In this document: positions 28,012 through 35,323 of the stretch, piece after piece
Position numbering within the stretch: the first letter of the stretch is position 1
Layout: each line of letters begins with the position of its first letter
Assembly (NCBI GenBank): GCA_937873665.1
Contig: CALMYW010000394.1
Coordinates: 806,001-870,000 of the forward strand
DNA length: 64,000 bases
Source of the DNA: an uncultured Sphingorhabdus sp.
GTDB lineage: Bacteria > Pseudomonadota > Alphaproteobacteria > Sphingomonadales > Sphingomonadaceae
Reading direction: 5' to 3'
The notes under the pieces: generated by a model
Told to the model about the DNA's origin: nothing
What the model saw: only the letters and a program-made list of their open reading frames with translations
Database searches by the model: none
Position numbers and translations under genes: made by a program

Positions 28012-28088
28012 AATGATGCTTCCAAATTTGCCAATAATGCAATTTCCTGCTATAGGTAAAGCATTATCGGGCAAGAAAGGGAAGAGGC
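28012..28088. promoter_or_regulatory. Divergent control region of the element
   Basis: The 77-bp gap between the RHH-like and AlpA-like genes holds an imperfect dyad: TTTGCCAATAATGC (28027-28040) facing GCATTATCGGGCAAG (28061-28075). TATAGG between them could be a -10 box. GGGAAGAGG before 28089 is a ribosome binding site. It is probably the main switch of the element. Confidence 0.5.
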
Positions 28089-28319
28089 ATGCAGGCCGAC
28101 CAGATTGAAGTTCTGAGGGTTCAAGTTTTCCCGGATAACCGGGTTGACCGGGTAAATGCTGCGATTGCCTTGGGGCGATCTGCGAAAACGCTCGCAAGCT
28201 GGAAGTGCAAGGGCATTGGCCCGCGTCCAGTCAATGTGGGCGGTCGGGTTTTCTACGATTGGGATGAAGTGCGGGCCATGGCGCGGGGTGAGAAGCCCTT
28301 AGTGCCTGCGCTTGCCTGA
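28089..28319 (+). CDS. AlpA/excisionase-like DNA-binding protein
   Basis: A 76-aa protein with a MerR/AlpA-type helix-turn-helix: VNAAIALGRSAKTLASWKCK, then a GIGPRPVNVGGRVFYDWDEV wing of the kind seen in small phage excisionases and activators (expected pattern: G.GP.....GR..Y...D). GGGAAGAGG lies at a good distance upstream. It probably acts as excisionase or as activator of the replication operon behind it. Confidence 0.7.
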   Translation: MQADQIEVLRVQVFPDNRVDRVNAAIALGRSAKTLASWKCKGIGPRPVNVGGRVFYDWDEVRAMARGEKPLVPALA

Positions 28320-28325
28320 AAGCAA

Positions 28326-28363
28326 AAGCCCGACATTCCATTACGGGGCGGAATATCGGGCTT
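28326..28363. terminator. Stem-loop after the AlpA-like gene
   Basis: AAGCCCGA-C-ATTCC pairs with GGAAT-A-TCGGGCTT around a ten-base loop, with one mismatch. On the plus strand no T-run follows. On the minus strand TTTTGCTTT follows, so it would end transcripts coming from the right. It may also attenuate the plus-strand operon. Confidence 0.45.
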
Positions 28364-28464
28364 CAATCGCGTTAGCGGCCTTTGGACGGGCTTTGCGAGT
28401 ATAACCACAAGCACCGGTTTACGCAAGGTCTTGCGCCGCTTCCGCAAAGTTAGGGAAGCGATGA

Positions 28465-28641
28465 ATGAGACAAACACTTACAGTTCGAGATCGGGGCATT
28501 GAGGCCCTACTTGCTGGCTTGCCAATAGAACCTAGCGAGCGCGACAACGCGCGGCGGTGTGCCGTGGGGTTGTCCAATTCACTGGCGCGATGGGACATGG
28601 AGCGCCGCAAGCGCCGTGCCAACGGTGATCGCAATGGGTAG
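28465..28641 (+). CDS. Small hypothetical protein (58 aa), first of a coupled operon
   Basis: ATG 28465 opens a frame MRQTLTVRDRGIEALLAGLP... to TAG 28641. The last part is very basic (ARWDMERRKRRANGDRNG). It overlaps the next gene by eight bases, as do the following ones, so the frame is supported mainly by the tight packing. GGGAAGCG upstream is a fair ribosome binding site. No family recognised. Confidence 0.5.
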   Translation: MRQTLTVRDRGIEALLAGLPIEPSERDNARRCAVGLSNSLARWDMERRKRRANGDRNG

Positions 28642-28822
28642 CCATACCGTCACAATCAAACAAGAGCGCGGCTTTGTCCGGCTTTTGGTCGAACCTACTC
28701 CGCCTGACGGATTGGGGTTACCTTCAACCTATTCGAGCCTTCCTCTCGCACAAGAGGCTGCGGAACGCCTGCACCGCGAACGCGGGTGGCGTCTGGCCAA
28801 GGGGAACAGCCATGCAAATTGA
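28634..28822 (+). CDS. Small hypothetical protein (62 aa)
   Basis: The start ATG 28634 lies inside the end of the previous gene, and the stop lies 11 bases inside the next. The sequence MGSHTVTIKQERGFVRLLVEP reads as beta-strands, followed by a helix (LAQEAAERLHRERGW). No family recognised. Longer readings start at 28559 but would overlap the previous gene heavily. Confidence 0.5.
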   Translation: MGSHTVTIKQERGFVRLLVEPTPPDGLGLPSTYSSLPLAQEAAERLHRERGWRLAKGNSHAN

Positions 28823-29030
28823 AATCAGAACGCCTGCTGATGCGGGCTTTTTCCTGCTGCTCGCACACCGCGAGGGCCGGACAAAACTAAATAGACGCTC
28901 TGCACAGTTCGCAGGGCAATTGCTGGCGAATGATGATCCGCTGACGGAACCGCAAGCGCGCTGGCTGGCGCAACTAATGGACCGCGCCGGTCTTCCTCAC
29001 TTTACCACCGATGGGGGCATTAATGACTGA
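28812..29030 (+). CDS. Small hypothetical protein (72 aa)
   Basis: ATG 28812 overlaps the previous stop by 11 bases; its own stop overlaps the next ATG by eight. The C-terminal part EPQARWLAQLMDRAGLPHF resembles short segments common in small phage replication-region proteins, but I cannot name a family. It belongs to the coupled set leading to the polymerase-like gene. Confidence 0.5.
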   Translation: MQIEIRTPADAGFFLLLAHREGRTKLNRRSAQFAGQLLANDDPLTEPQARWLAQLMDRAGLPHFTTDGGIND

Positions 29031-29379
29031 CAACATAGACGATTATCCAAAGGGTCCCGGCTATCGCCGCAACTGCGAGGCCAGCCGCGACGGGGCAAGG
29101 GCTGCGGCTCCTGCCAAGCAAACGCAAGAGGCTGTGCTGCTTAGTCTTGCAACGAAGGCAGGGAAGAAGGGTGTCACCTATCAGGAGGCTTCGGACGCGG
29201 TAGGCGATGCAATCCGCCCTGACGTGGTCCGCGCTAGGCTTTCCAGCCTGATGAAAGCCGGAAAGCTGGTGAAGCTGAACGCGCGGCGCATGGGCGGCTA
29301 TCGGGTGAATATCTCGCCCTATGCCCTGCCACAGTTCGCGCCTAAAGTTGATAGCCCGCAAGGCGATCTGCTCACCTGA
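29023..29379 (+). CDS. Winged-helix-like protein (118 aa)
   Basis: The start is ATG 29023. Residues 30-90 (LSLATKAGKKGVTYQEASDA, then VVRARLSSLMKAGKLVKLN) fit a winged helix: a helix, the GVTYQEASDAVG turn, a recognition helix VVRARLSSL and a short wing. This suggests a DNA-binding role in replication or control. Its stop shares a base with the start of the polymerase-like gene, so the two products are likely made together. Confidence 0.6.
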   Translation: MTDNIDDYPKGPGYRRNCEASRDGARAAAPAKQTQEAVLLSLATKAGKKGVTYQEASDAVGDAIRPDVVRARLSSLMKAGKLVKLNARRMGGYRVNISPYALPQFAPKVDSPQGDLLT

Positions 29380-30569
29380 TGCGCTTTCTTCCCCACGATG
29401 AGCGGGACATTCCACTATCGGTTCGATTTGAAACGAGTGGGGTTTGGCCAATCCTTCGGGAAATGTATGGTTTGGACGCCACAGGGGCGGCTATTGCCAT
29501 GGCGTTGCTTGATGCCCGCCTATATGACCAGATGCTTAGCTATTCCAGAAATTGGAATTACTACGCGGCACGGGCGTGTCACCAGCTTTTAAGTGGCGTT
29601 AAGGTAGTAAGGGCTGTTGATGCTATGGATCGGCTCGGCCTGCTGATACACCATAAACAAGTGCCAGGGGGGCGGGGCTGGCAATCCGCCATGTCCGGAA
29701 CCGCTGAATTTTTGGAATCCATCGACGGTATGAGCGACGGATTGTCTTTAGCTTTGCCTCGCTACCCTATCGAACTTCGGGGGGAAGACGGGAAGCCGGT
29801 CGTTGTTCCGTCCTGTCGGCAGGTCGGACGCATGTTGGACCAACTTTGGGAGTTAAACGAAGTCATAGCCTCGACCGCTATCCTGTCGGGCGATGGACGC
29901 AGGCTGGATGCGGCCTTAGTCCGCATTTTTAATAAAGAGATGTCGAGGGGCGGGCGCTTTTATGCGTGTGGTCGAAGCTGGCAGAATATCCCGTCGCTAG
30001 AACGCCAATTTGTAACCATTAATGGTGAAGCCACAACTGAATTGGATTTCGCAACCTTACACGCGGCAATGCTCTATTCGGAAGTCGGGGCAACACCACC
30101 AGATGACAGTTACGTTATCGAACCTTGGCCGCGCGATCTGGTCAAACGTTCGTTCCTGACGCTTATCAACGCGAAAACATTTCAAGCGGCGCTAGGCGCT
30201 ATTGCGAATAGCCGAGAAATGCTCGCGTTCATGGGCCATGATATGCGGGGCCGATTGGCCAGCGCAAAAAATTTAATATCCGACATCAAGGGCAGGCACC
30301 AGCCCGTCTCAGAATTTTTTCATAAGGATGCAGGGGCACGCCTGATGCGCAAGGATAGCGACTTGGCAGCGGCAATTTTGAAAAAACTACTAGCTAAGGG
30401 TGTTGTCGGCCTACCCGTTCACGATTCTTTTTTGGTTCCAGCCTCAAAATCAACCCAATTGGAGGAAGTGATGCACGATTGCGCGGCTCAAATAGGTTTG
30501 AAAGGCTCGAAGGTCACATATCCACCACCCCCCCAACCCCTCTCACCAACCACCTCTCTCCATATGTAA
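29379..30569 (+). CDS. Family A DNA polymerase / T7 RNA polymerase-like protein (396 aa)
   Basis: Palm motifs of the superfamily can be lined up in order. The approach to motif A reads GGRFYACGRSWQNIP...R210, like the GR...LQNIP segment of PolA. Motif A is ELDFATLHAAML with catalytic Asp223 (PolA DYSQIELR). Motif B is R252DLVKRSFLTLINAK with Arg252 and Lys256. Motif C is GLPVHDSFLVP with His348-Asp349, very like the HDSFG of T7 RNA polymerase. There is no exonuclease domain, and about 200 N-terminal residues do not match a known domain. It recalls the TV-Pol-type polymerases reported from mobile elements. It is last in a chain of overlapping genes and probably copies or primes the element. 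Activity is inferred only. Confidence 0.72.
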   Translation: MRFLPHDERDIPLSVRFETSGVWPILREMYGLDATGAAIAMALLDARLYDQMLSYSRNWNYYAARACHQLLSGVKVVRAVDAMDRLGLLIHHKQVPGGRGWQSAMSGTAEFLESIDGMSDGLSLALPRYPIELRGEDGKPVVVPSCRQVGRMLDQLWELNEVIASTAILSGDGRRLDAALVRIFNKEMSRGGRFYACGRSWQNIPSLERQFVTINGEATTELDFATLHAAMLYSEVGATPPDDSYVIEPWPRDLVKRSFLTLINAKTFQAALGAIANSREMLAFMGHDMRGRLASAKNLISDIKGRHQPVSEFFHKDAGARLMRKDSDLAAAILKKLLAKGVVGLPVHDSFLVPASKSTQLEEVMHDCAAQIGLKGSKVTYPPPPQPLSPTTSLHM

Positions 30570-30694
30570 GAGAGAATTGCCGTTAGAGATTGAAAATTAA
30601 CGTAAAACCCCGCCGCGTCAAATTGAGCCAATGTGCGGAAAAATACCGGGGTTCGCCGCCGTTTCCTATCGGGCACTATCGGCGGCTCCACCAA

Positions 30695-30727
30695 TAAAAA
30701 ACCGGCCCAACATTGCGCGGGGCCGGT
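30695..30727 (-). terminator. Intrinsic terminator for the minus-strand pair
   Basis: ACCGGCCC (30701-30708) pairs with GGGCCGGT (30720-30727). Read on the minus strand the stem is followed by TTTTTTA. It lies 26 bases beyond the stop of the gene ending at 30753. Confidence 0.75.
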
Positions 30728-30752
30728 CGTTTGGTTCGATGCTGGTAGCTGA

Positions 30753-31046
30753 TTATCGGAAGGCTTGCGCCTCGATGTTTACGGGGCTGCATCCCGCGAC
30801 AAAGGCAAAGCGTTGGTCTTCCAGCCAGTCGCCGCTTGCGTCGTGGCTGTCGGGTTCGCGCTCGTCAATTGCCTCCTGATCGCAGTTGTCCTCAAAGTCG
30901 GGGTCTCCGTCCAGTGTGTCCAGATGTTCGATTAGGCGTTCTGTGAGCGCCGCTAGTTCGTGGCGGCTCAACTGGGGGATGGCTTGCGCCAAAAGTGTAA
31001 GAGGAAGCGCCGTAGCGCCTCCCCGAATTTGTTGGCGGCGGCTCAT
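30753..31046 (-). CDS. Small acidic hypothetical protein (97 aa)
   Basis: The N-terminal helices are LTLLAQAIPQLSRHELAALTE. The middle is acidic (LIEHLDTLDGDPDFEDNCDQ), a pattern seen in many small alphaproteobacterial phage-region proteins with DGDPDLE. The function is unknown. Its start overlaps the stop of the upstream gene by four bases, and a terminator follows. Confidence 0.6.
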   Translation of the reverse strand: MSRRQQIRGGATALPLTLLAQAIPQLSRHELAALTERLIEHLDTLDGDPDFEDNCDQEAIDEREPDSHDASGDWLEDQRFAFVAGCSPVNIEAQAFR

Positions 31047-31561
31047 GCGTCACCGCCTTTGGCATTGTTGCCGATGATGGCAGCCCGCAAGGCTTCGCGC
31101 TCGATGTCAAACAATTGGTTGACCATGCTCATTGCTGCGCGCTCGGTGTAGTTGGCGCTCAAGGTAATTTTTCCCGACACGGGCTCATAATCGAAGTAAC
31201 CGCCGCGCCGTTCGAACTGTGAAAGCCAAACTGTGGGGACAAAGGCGGGGGACTTCTCAACGCCTGCCAGATTGGCAAGGTCCTCAATGGCATTCCGGAT
31301 GTAGTCGAGCGAGATAAATTCAGGGGTGCTGATGGCTAATTCCAGCTTGGCAATAACTGCGGCCAAATCTGGTGCTGCGTATTTAAAGACGGCCTCTTGC
31401 AAGGCGCTGGCAATGTCAGCCAGCCGGTCAACTTCCCGCTCGTATTTGTCTTCGTTTTCGTCGGGGCAAACTGCTTCAACCTCAATGGCTGCGTTTTTCC
31501 AGTTGGCAAGCGCACTATAAAACAGATGCGCGGGGCGACGGGTGTTGGTAGTGTTGCACAT
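31043..31561 (-). CDS. Hypothetical protein (172 aa)
   Basis: The start is ATG 31561 with AAGGA at a good distance upstream; a TTG at 31579 is less likely. The product is mainly helical: RLADIASALQEAVF and AVIAKLELAIS in the middle, then an aromatic segment WLSQFERRGGYFDYEP. No family recognised. It forms a two-gene operon with the acidic protein and diverges from the RHH gene at 31655. Confidence 0.6.
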   Translation of the reverse strand: MCNTTNTRRPAHLFYSALANWKNAAIEVEAVCPDENEDKYEREVDRLADIASALQEAVFKYAAPDLAAVIAKLELAISTPEFISLDYIRNAIEDLANLAGVEKSPAFVPTVWLSQFERRGGYFDYEPVSGKITLSANYTERAAMSMVNQLFDIEREALRAAIIGNNAKGGDA

Positions 31562-31637
31562 AGCTTCAATCCTTCTCAATCAAGGGTTGTGGTTAGAGCC
31601 GGTGCTTGGGGCCTAATCCTTGCATCGGCTCGCATTA

Positions 31638-31681
31638 TCTGTTATCAACAAATAATGAGTACGTCAATAACTGATAACAGA
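31638..31681. promoter_or_regulatory. Inverted repeat flanking the RHH gene start
   Basis: TCTGTTATCA (31638-31647) and its exact complement TGATAACAGA (31672-31681) lie on either side of the ATG at 31655. A protein bound to both would block its own translation start and the divergent pair. Autoregulation by the RHH protein is inferred. Confidence 0.5.
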
Positions 31682-31849
31682 AAAAGAGGCCGGGGGCGTC
31701 CCCCTGTCGGTTCAACGCTTGTCGGCGTTCGCTTTCCTCCCGACGAATTAGCCGCATTGGATCGTTGGATTCATGCAAATGGCGACGATGATTTGACGAG
31801 GCCCGAAGCCGTGCGCAGGATTGTGGCCAAGGTTGTTGCGCGGCGATAG
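31655..31849 (+). CDS. Ribbon-helix-helix regulator (64 aa)
   Basis: The start is ATG 31655 (MSTSITDNRKRGRGRPPVG). The basic N-terminus is followed by a CopG/Arc-type fold: LVGVRFPPDELAALDRWI, then TRPEAVRRIVAKVV. These are small dimeric DNA-binding proteins, often autoregulators. The start is embedded in a dyad that may be its operator. It precedes the Rap1a-like gene by 40 bases. Confidence 0.75.
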   Translation: MSTSITDNRKRGRGRPPVGSTLVGVRFPPDELAALDRWIHANGDDDLTRPEAVRRIVAKVVARR

Positions 31850-31889
31850 CTTACGCTTTAGCCTCGCCACATATCGAGAGGTGACAGCC

Positions 31890-32462
31890 ATGCTTAGAAT
31901 TGCGGCAACGATTGTCTTGGTTTCAATGGCCGGGGTGGCCTCGGCACAATCCAGCACAACCAAATGCAGCAAAGACTATTGGGGCAACGTAACCTGTAAG
32001 ACTGAACAGGACCGTCAAGTTAATTATGACAAGCTTATTAACCCGGCGCCTGCCCCGATTTACATTCCACCGCCAAGGCCGCAGGTGGTTTATGTTCCCC
32101 AGCCCGCACCACAGGCGGCACCGGTCGCACCGGTAGCAGCAGCCTCAGCGGTAACACAGTCACAGTTTGAAATTGGTTCTGTTGGCTGGTTGAAAGACTT
32201 ATGCCGCGATGGCCGCGAGGCTTGCCTGACTTACCTGTATGGCGTCATTCAAGTTGGGTATCGCAACAACGAACTGAATTTGTGTCCACCGGCTGGCATC
32301 ACGCTGGGCGATTATCCAAAGATTATATTGGCGGACCTGAAAGGCGACCTTGTGCTTACCGATCAGATGCCGTCTGACATGGGTGTCATTGTCAGCCTTA
32401 ATACGCAGCTGGGATGCAAGCCCAAGCCCGATGCGGAACAGCCCACCCCACCGCAAAAGTAA
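31890..32462 (+). CDS. Secreted protein with Rap1a/Tai-like domain
   Basis: The start ATG 31890 has GAGGTGA upstream. The 190-aa product has a signal peptide (MLRIAATIVLVSMAGVASA), a short cysteine pair region, a proline-rich linker (PAPAPIYIPPPRPQ) and a C-terminal domain of about 85 residues. That domain (CLTYLYGVIQVG, LCPPAGITLGDYPKIIL, LNTQLGC) resembles the Rap1a immunity family, which neutralises periplasmic effectors. It may protect the host or act as superinfection cargo; no effector gene lies beside it. Confidence 0.6.
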   Translation: MLRIAATIVLVSMAGVASAQSSTTKCSKDYWGNVTCKTEQDRQVNYDKLINPAPAPIYIPPPRPQVVYVPQPAPQAAPVAPVAAASAVTQSQFEIGSVGWLKDLCRDGREACLTYLYGVIQVGYRNNELNLCPPAGITLGDYPKIILADLKGDLVLTDQMPSDMGVIVSLNTQLGCKPKPDAEQPTPPQK

Positions 32463-32707
32463 AGGCATATTCCTGCGCTGGGGACTCGCTGGGCGCTATT
32501 TCATCCTTGCTGGCTGTCATGCAGCGGCTTTTGCGTGTCGTGTCTGTATGGGCCTTAAAATGACTCTGCTGCGATAGCGTTGTTACGCTGGCATTACGCA
32601 ATGGCCGGGGCAGCTTTGCGCATTCCATGCGGGCGCGCGAAATGAGAACAATACGCGCACGCGATAATTAATATATAGGGCCGATACGGACCTTTAATCT
32701 TGACTTT

Positions 32708-32722
32708 CAATGCCTGCCATTG
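32708..32722. promoter_or_regulatory. Short dyad upstream of the structural operon
   Basis: CAATG-CCTGC-CATTG lies 34 bases before the RHH gene at 32756, next to a TTGACT that could be a -35 box. It is a candidate operator for the operon 32756-40119. The rest of the gap 32463-32755 shows no gene. Confidence 0.35.
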
Positions 32723-32755
32723 TAGGACAGCATTACTGACCTAATGGGGGTTTTT

Positions 32756-32899
32756 ATGCGTCCGCAGCTTCAAGGAACGCCAATTCGCTTTCGAGTGAGT
32801 GAGGCCATGTTGGCTAAGGCGATGGCCAAAGCCCAAAGCGAAGGTGTCTCTTTATCCGAGTTTGTTCGGACTGCGTTGCGGCGGGAGTTGTCGCAATGA
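32756..32899 (+). CDS. Ribbon-helix-helix protein (47 aa)
   Basis: ATG 32756 to TGA 32899. The sequence TPIRFRVSEAMLAKAMAKAQ, then SLSEFVRTALRREL, is a compact RHH fold like that of plasmid-mobilisation accessory and repressor proteins. It heads the long operon of structural-type genes and overlaps the next start by four bases. Control of that operon is likely. Confidence 0.65.
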   Translation: MRPQLQGTPIRFRVSEAMLAKAMAKAQSEGVSLSEFVRTALRRELSQ

Positions 32900-33195
32900 A
32901 CAGCGCGGCCCTCCATGATGAGCAAAGCCCGTCAATTGGCGAATTGCTGGCTTCCCTCCTTCAGCCTGCACCCATGTCTGATGATGAAGCGATGCACTTT
33001 GCAGGCTTTCATCTGGCTGGCCTGATTGCCCGCAACTCAAGCGCCGATTTTGAAGATGTTTGGCGGGAGCTTTGCCACTTGCCGGATGGGTTGCTTGTTC
33101 TGCTGGATAATCCGGAAGGCTGGCAGGCTCTTTCTGCTGTGACGTGCGGACTTTTGAAGGTGGACACTGCGCCGGTTACGCCGGTTCTGAATTAA
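32896..33195 (+). CDS. Hypothetical protein (99 aa)
   Basis: ATG 32896 overlaps the RHH stop. The product is acidic and helical (GELLASLLQPAPMSDDEAMHFAGF, abridged) with an ELCHLPDGLLVLLDNPEGW middle. No family recognised. It lies ten bases before the first ejection-type protein. Confidence 0.55.
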   Translation: MNSAALHDEQSPSIGELLASLLQPAPMSDDEAMHFAGFHLAGLIARNSSADFEDVWRELCHLPDGLLVLLDNPEGWQALSAVTCGLLKVDTAPVTPVLN

Positions 33196-33205
33196 GGGGG
33201 ATTTT

Positions 33206-34051
33206 ATGAACGCTCTTTCGGGCATTCGCTGGGACCTGATGCAATCTGTCGATGTTGGCGGGGCATTCAATCGCGGGATGGAAATTGGCGCAACCATGCG
33301 AGAGCGTCGGGACCAACGCAACGCGCTAAACCTGTATGCAAGCAATCCCATGGGGGCAATCAATGCCCTGATGCCGGTCAATCCCGACATGGCGATGCGG
33401 CTGGCCGATGATAACCGCGCCAACGAGAAATCAAAGCAAGAGGCTTCATTCCGGCAAGGTGCCGCTACCTACATCGGGGCGGATGGCGATGCCGCAGATG
33501 CCGAATTTGCACGGCTGGTTGATATTGACCCCATGGCAGCGATGAAGATTAAGAGCGCCAAGCGCGATGAGGCGCTAGAACGTCTCAAGGGCGTTGACGC
33601 AGCTTATGACATTGCAATTCAGCATTTGGGCTCGGTGGCCGATGATGCTGGCTATCAATCCATTTTGGGCGCTGTGGAGACGCGGCTTCAACCTTTGGGC
33701 GTCGATATTCGTTCGATGGTTCCCGCAACCTATCCGGGGCCGGACGGGGTGCGCCAACTGCTGCAATCGGCGATGGATGCAAAAGACCAGATCGCGGCGC
33801 TGCATCGTGCGGACCGTCTGCAAGCTGACATTGTGGACGACAAGGCAGACAATGCCCGCGCTGATCGGGTTGCCGGTAATCTTATGGAAACACGCAGCCG
33901 CAATGCTTCGACTGCTGAACGCCGCGCTTCATCTGGTGGCAAAAGTCGCCCTGGTGGTGTGAAGCGTCCGACCGCGACGGGGCCTAATGGTCAAAAGATA
34001 CAATGGAACGGCAAGGCGTGGGTCGATGGCAAGGGGGCCGTTGTCCAGTGA
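33206..34051 (+). CDS. Phage internal/ejection-type protein (281 aa)
   Basis: AAGGGGG precedes ATG 33206. The protein is Ala-, Asp- and Arg-rich and almost wholly helical, like the small internal virion or DNA-ejection proteins of podophages. It ends in a conserved-looking tail: ATGPNGQKIQWNGKAWVDGKG. The same WNGKxWV tail closes the protein at 34481. The stop overlaps the GTG of the next gene. The assignment rests on composition, order and the tail, not on a named family. Confidence 0.5.
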   Translation: MNALSGIRWDLMQSVDVGGAFNRGMEIGATMRERRDQRNALNLYASNPMGAINALMPVNPDMAMRLADDNRANEKSKQEASFRQGAATYIGADGDAADAEFARLVDIDPMAAMKIKSAKRDEALERLKGVDAAYDIAIQHLGSVADDAGYQSILGAVETRLQPLGVDIRSMVPATYPGPDGVRQLLQSAMDAKDQIAALHRADRLQADIVDDKADNARADRVAGNLMETRSRNASTAERRASSGGKSRPGGVKRPTATGPNGQKIQWNGKAWVDGKGAVVQ

Positions 34052-34479
34052 ACCAAGAGCCTATCGCCCTTGTTCGACAAGCCGCGCGCGGCAATCTCGA
34101 AGCGATGCGTTCGCTCCGGGATGCAGGGATGTCGCTTGCTACATCATGCGATGATGAGGAAGAAAAGCTATTCCAATATTACGAAGCTGCGACCTTTGGC
34201 CGCTTGGCTGCTGAAATCGGTGGCCTGACTGACCGCGCCCACCTGATGGGCCTTCTCGCACTGCAAGCGGATATTTTGCGGGGGTCGGACTGCGAAGACG
34301 AGCGTTGCCGCGCAATCGAGCTTGAGGGCGAAGCCGTGGCGCTGGCTGAACTGGTGGCAGAACAGGGCGGCGAGTTTTCAGAAGAAACCGCGACAATGAT
34401 TGTCATGGGTGCCGATGCTGTGGAGCCGGAGGTTTTCGCTCGCGCAAAACATTTCAAGAAACTTTGGGGGACTGATTAA
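34048..34479 (+). CDS. Hypothetical helical protein (143 aa)
   Basis: The start is GTG 34048, overlapping the previous stop (GTGA). It is acidic, with helices LVRQAARGNLEAMRSLRDAG and a repeat-like second half (ALQADILRGSDCEDERCRAI). The pattern of short helical repeats recalls Sel1/TPR-type folds, but no motif is clear. It sits between two ejection-type proteins. Confidence 0.55.
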   Translation: MNQEPIALVRQAARGNLEAMRSLRDAGMSLATSCDDEEEKLFQYYEAATFGRLAAEIGGLTDRAHLMGLLALQADILRGSDCEDERCRAIELEGEAVALAELVAEQGGEFSEETATMIVMGADAVEPEVFARAKHFKKLWGTD

Positions 34480-34480
34480 C

Positions 34481-35323
34481 ATGGGTATGTTCGGGGCTAA
34501 TCGTCGTTCGGAATTTGACCAATTCAAGGCTCGCAACGCTGCGCCTGTTGTCATGGCTGGCGCTGCCAACATGCTCGGAAACGACGCGCCGAGTCCTCAA
34601 TTTGGCGGTGGTTCGGTAGGCAATCCTCCGGGCGTCCTAAGCATGTCGCAATGGTCCATTCCGGTTGATGGCTCACCTATGCCGGTGGAAGGGGTCCGCC
34701 TCGCGGATGCCAAGCCAAAGAAGGGCGGCTTCTTTGCCAAAGATGGGGCGTGGCGGGATGTTTTGGGCGCAATTGGCGACGGCTTGGCAATGAATGCCGG
34801 TCGCCAGCCCATATACTTGAATTGGAAGCTGCAACAGCAAGCCAACGCGCGCGAAGATGAGAAACTGCAACAGCAACGCCAATGGCAGATTGAAGACCGC
34901 GATTGGAAACTGAACCAGCCGGATTACTTCATGTCTGGCCGTGATCGGGTGCGCTTCAATCCCCTGACTGGCCAGTCTGAAGTTGTCTATGATGGCACTG
35001 AAGACTTCGACCAGTACGCGGCAACGCTCGGCCTCCAGCCGGGGACCGATGAGTATTTTACCGCCGTTCAAGATTATGTGCTGCGCGGCAACGGGCCTAG
35101 TGCGCTGGGCTATGACAAGCAACTGGATGACTATAGGACCACAAACGACAAAAGGCTGGATGATTACCGCACCAGCAACCGCGTAAAGGTTCGTGGCGTT
35201 CCAACATGGCGGGACCGCAACCCCCGTCCTGTTCGCTCTGCTGCGCCAAAGCGGCCTCGTGCTACCAATGGACAAGGGCAGGCTGTCGAATGGAACGGCA
35301 AGGAATGGGTGGCGGCTAAGTGA
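34481..35323 (+). CDS. Phage internal/ejection-type protein (280 aa)
   Basis: The start is ATG 34481 (MGMFGANRRSEFD); longer readings overlap the previous gene. The middle has a Gln-rich helix (WKLQQQANAREDEKLQQQRQ) and a tandem YDKQLDDYRTTNDKRLDDYR segment. The C-terminus RATNGQGQAVEWNGKEWVAAK (shortened here) matches the tail of the protein at 33206. The stop overlaps the GTG of the giant gene. It is likely a virion-internal protein; inference only. Confidence 0.5.
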   Translation: MGMFGANRRSEFDQFKARNAAPVVMAGAANMLGNDAPSPQFGGGSVGNPPGVLSMSQWSIPVDGSPMPVEGVRLADAKPKKGGFFAKDGAWRDVLGAIGDGLAMNAGRQPIYLNWKLQQQANAREDEKLQQQRQWQIEDRDWKLNQPDYFMSGRDRVRFNPLTGQSEVVYDGTEDFDQYAATLGLQPGTDEYFTAVQDYVLRGNGPSALGYDKQLDDYRTTNDKRLDDYRTSNRVKVRGVPTWRDRNPRPVRSAAPKRPRATNGQGQAVEWNGKEWVAAK

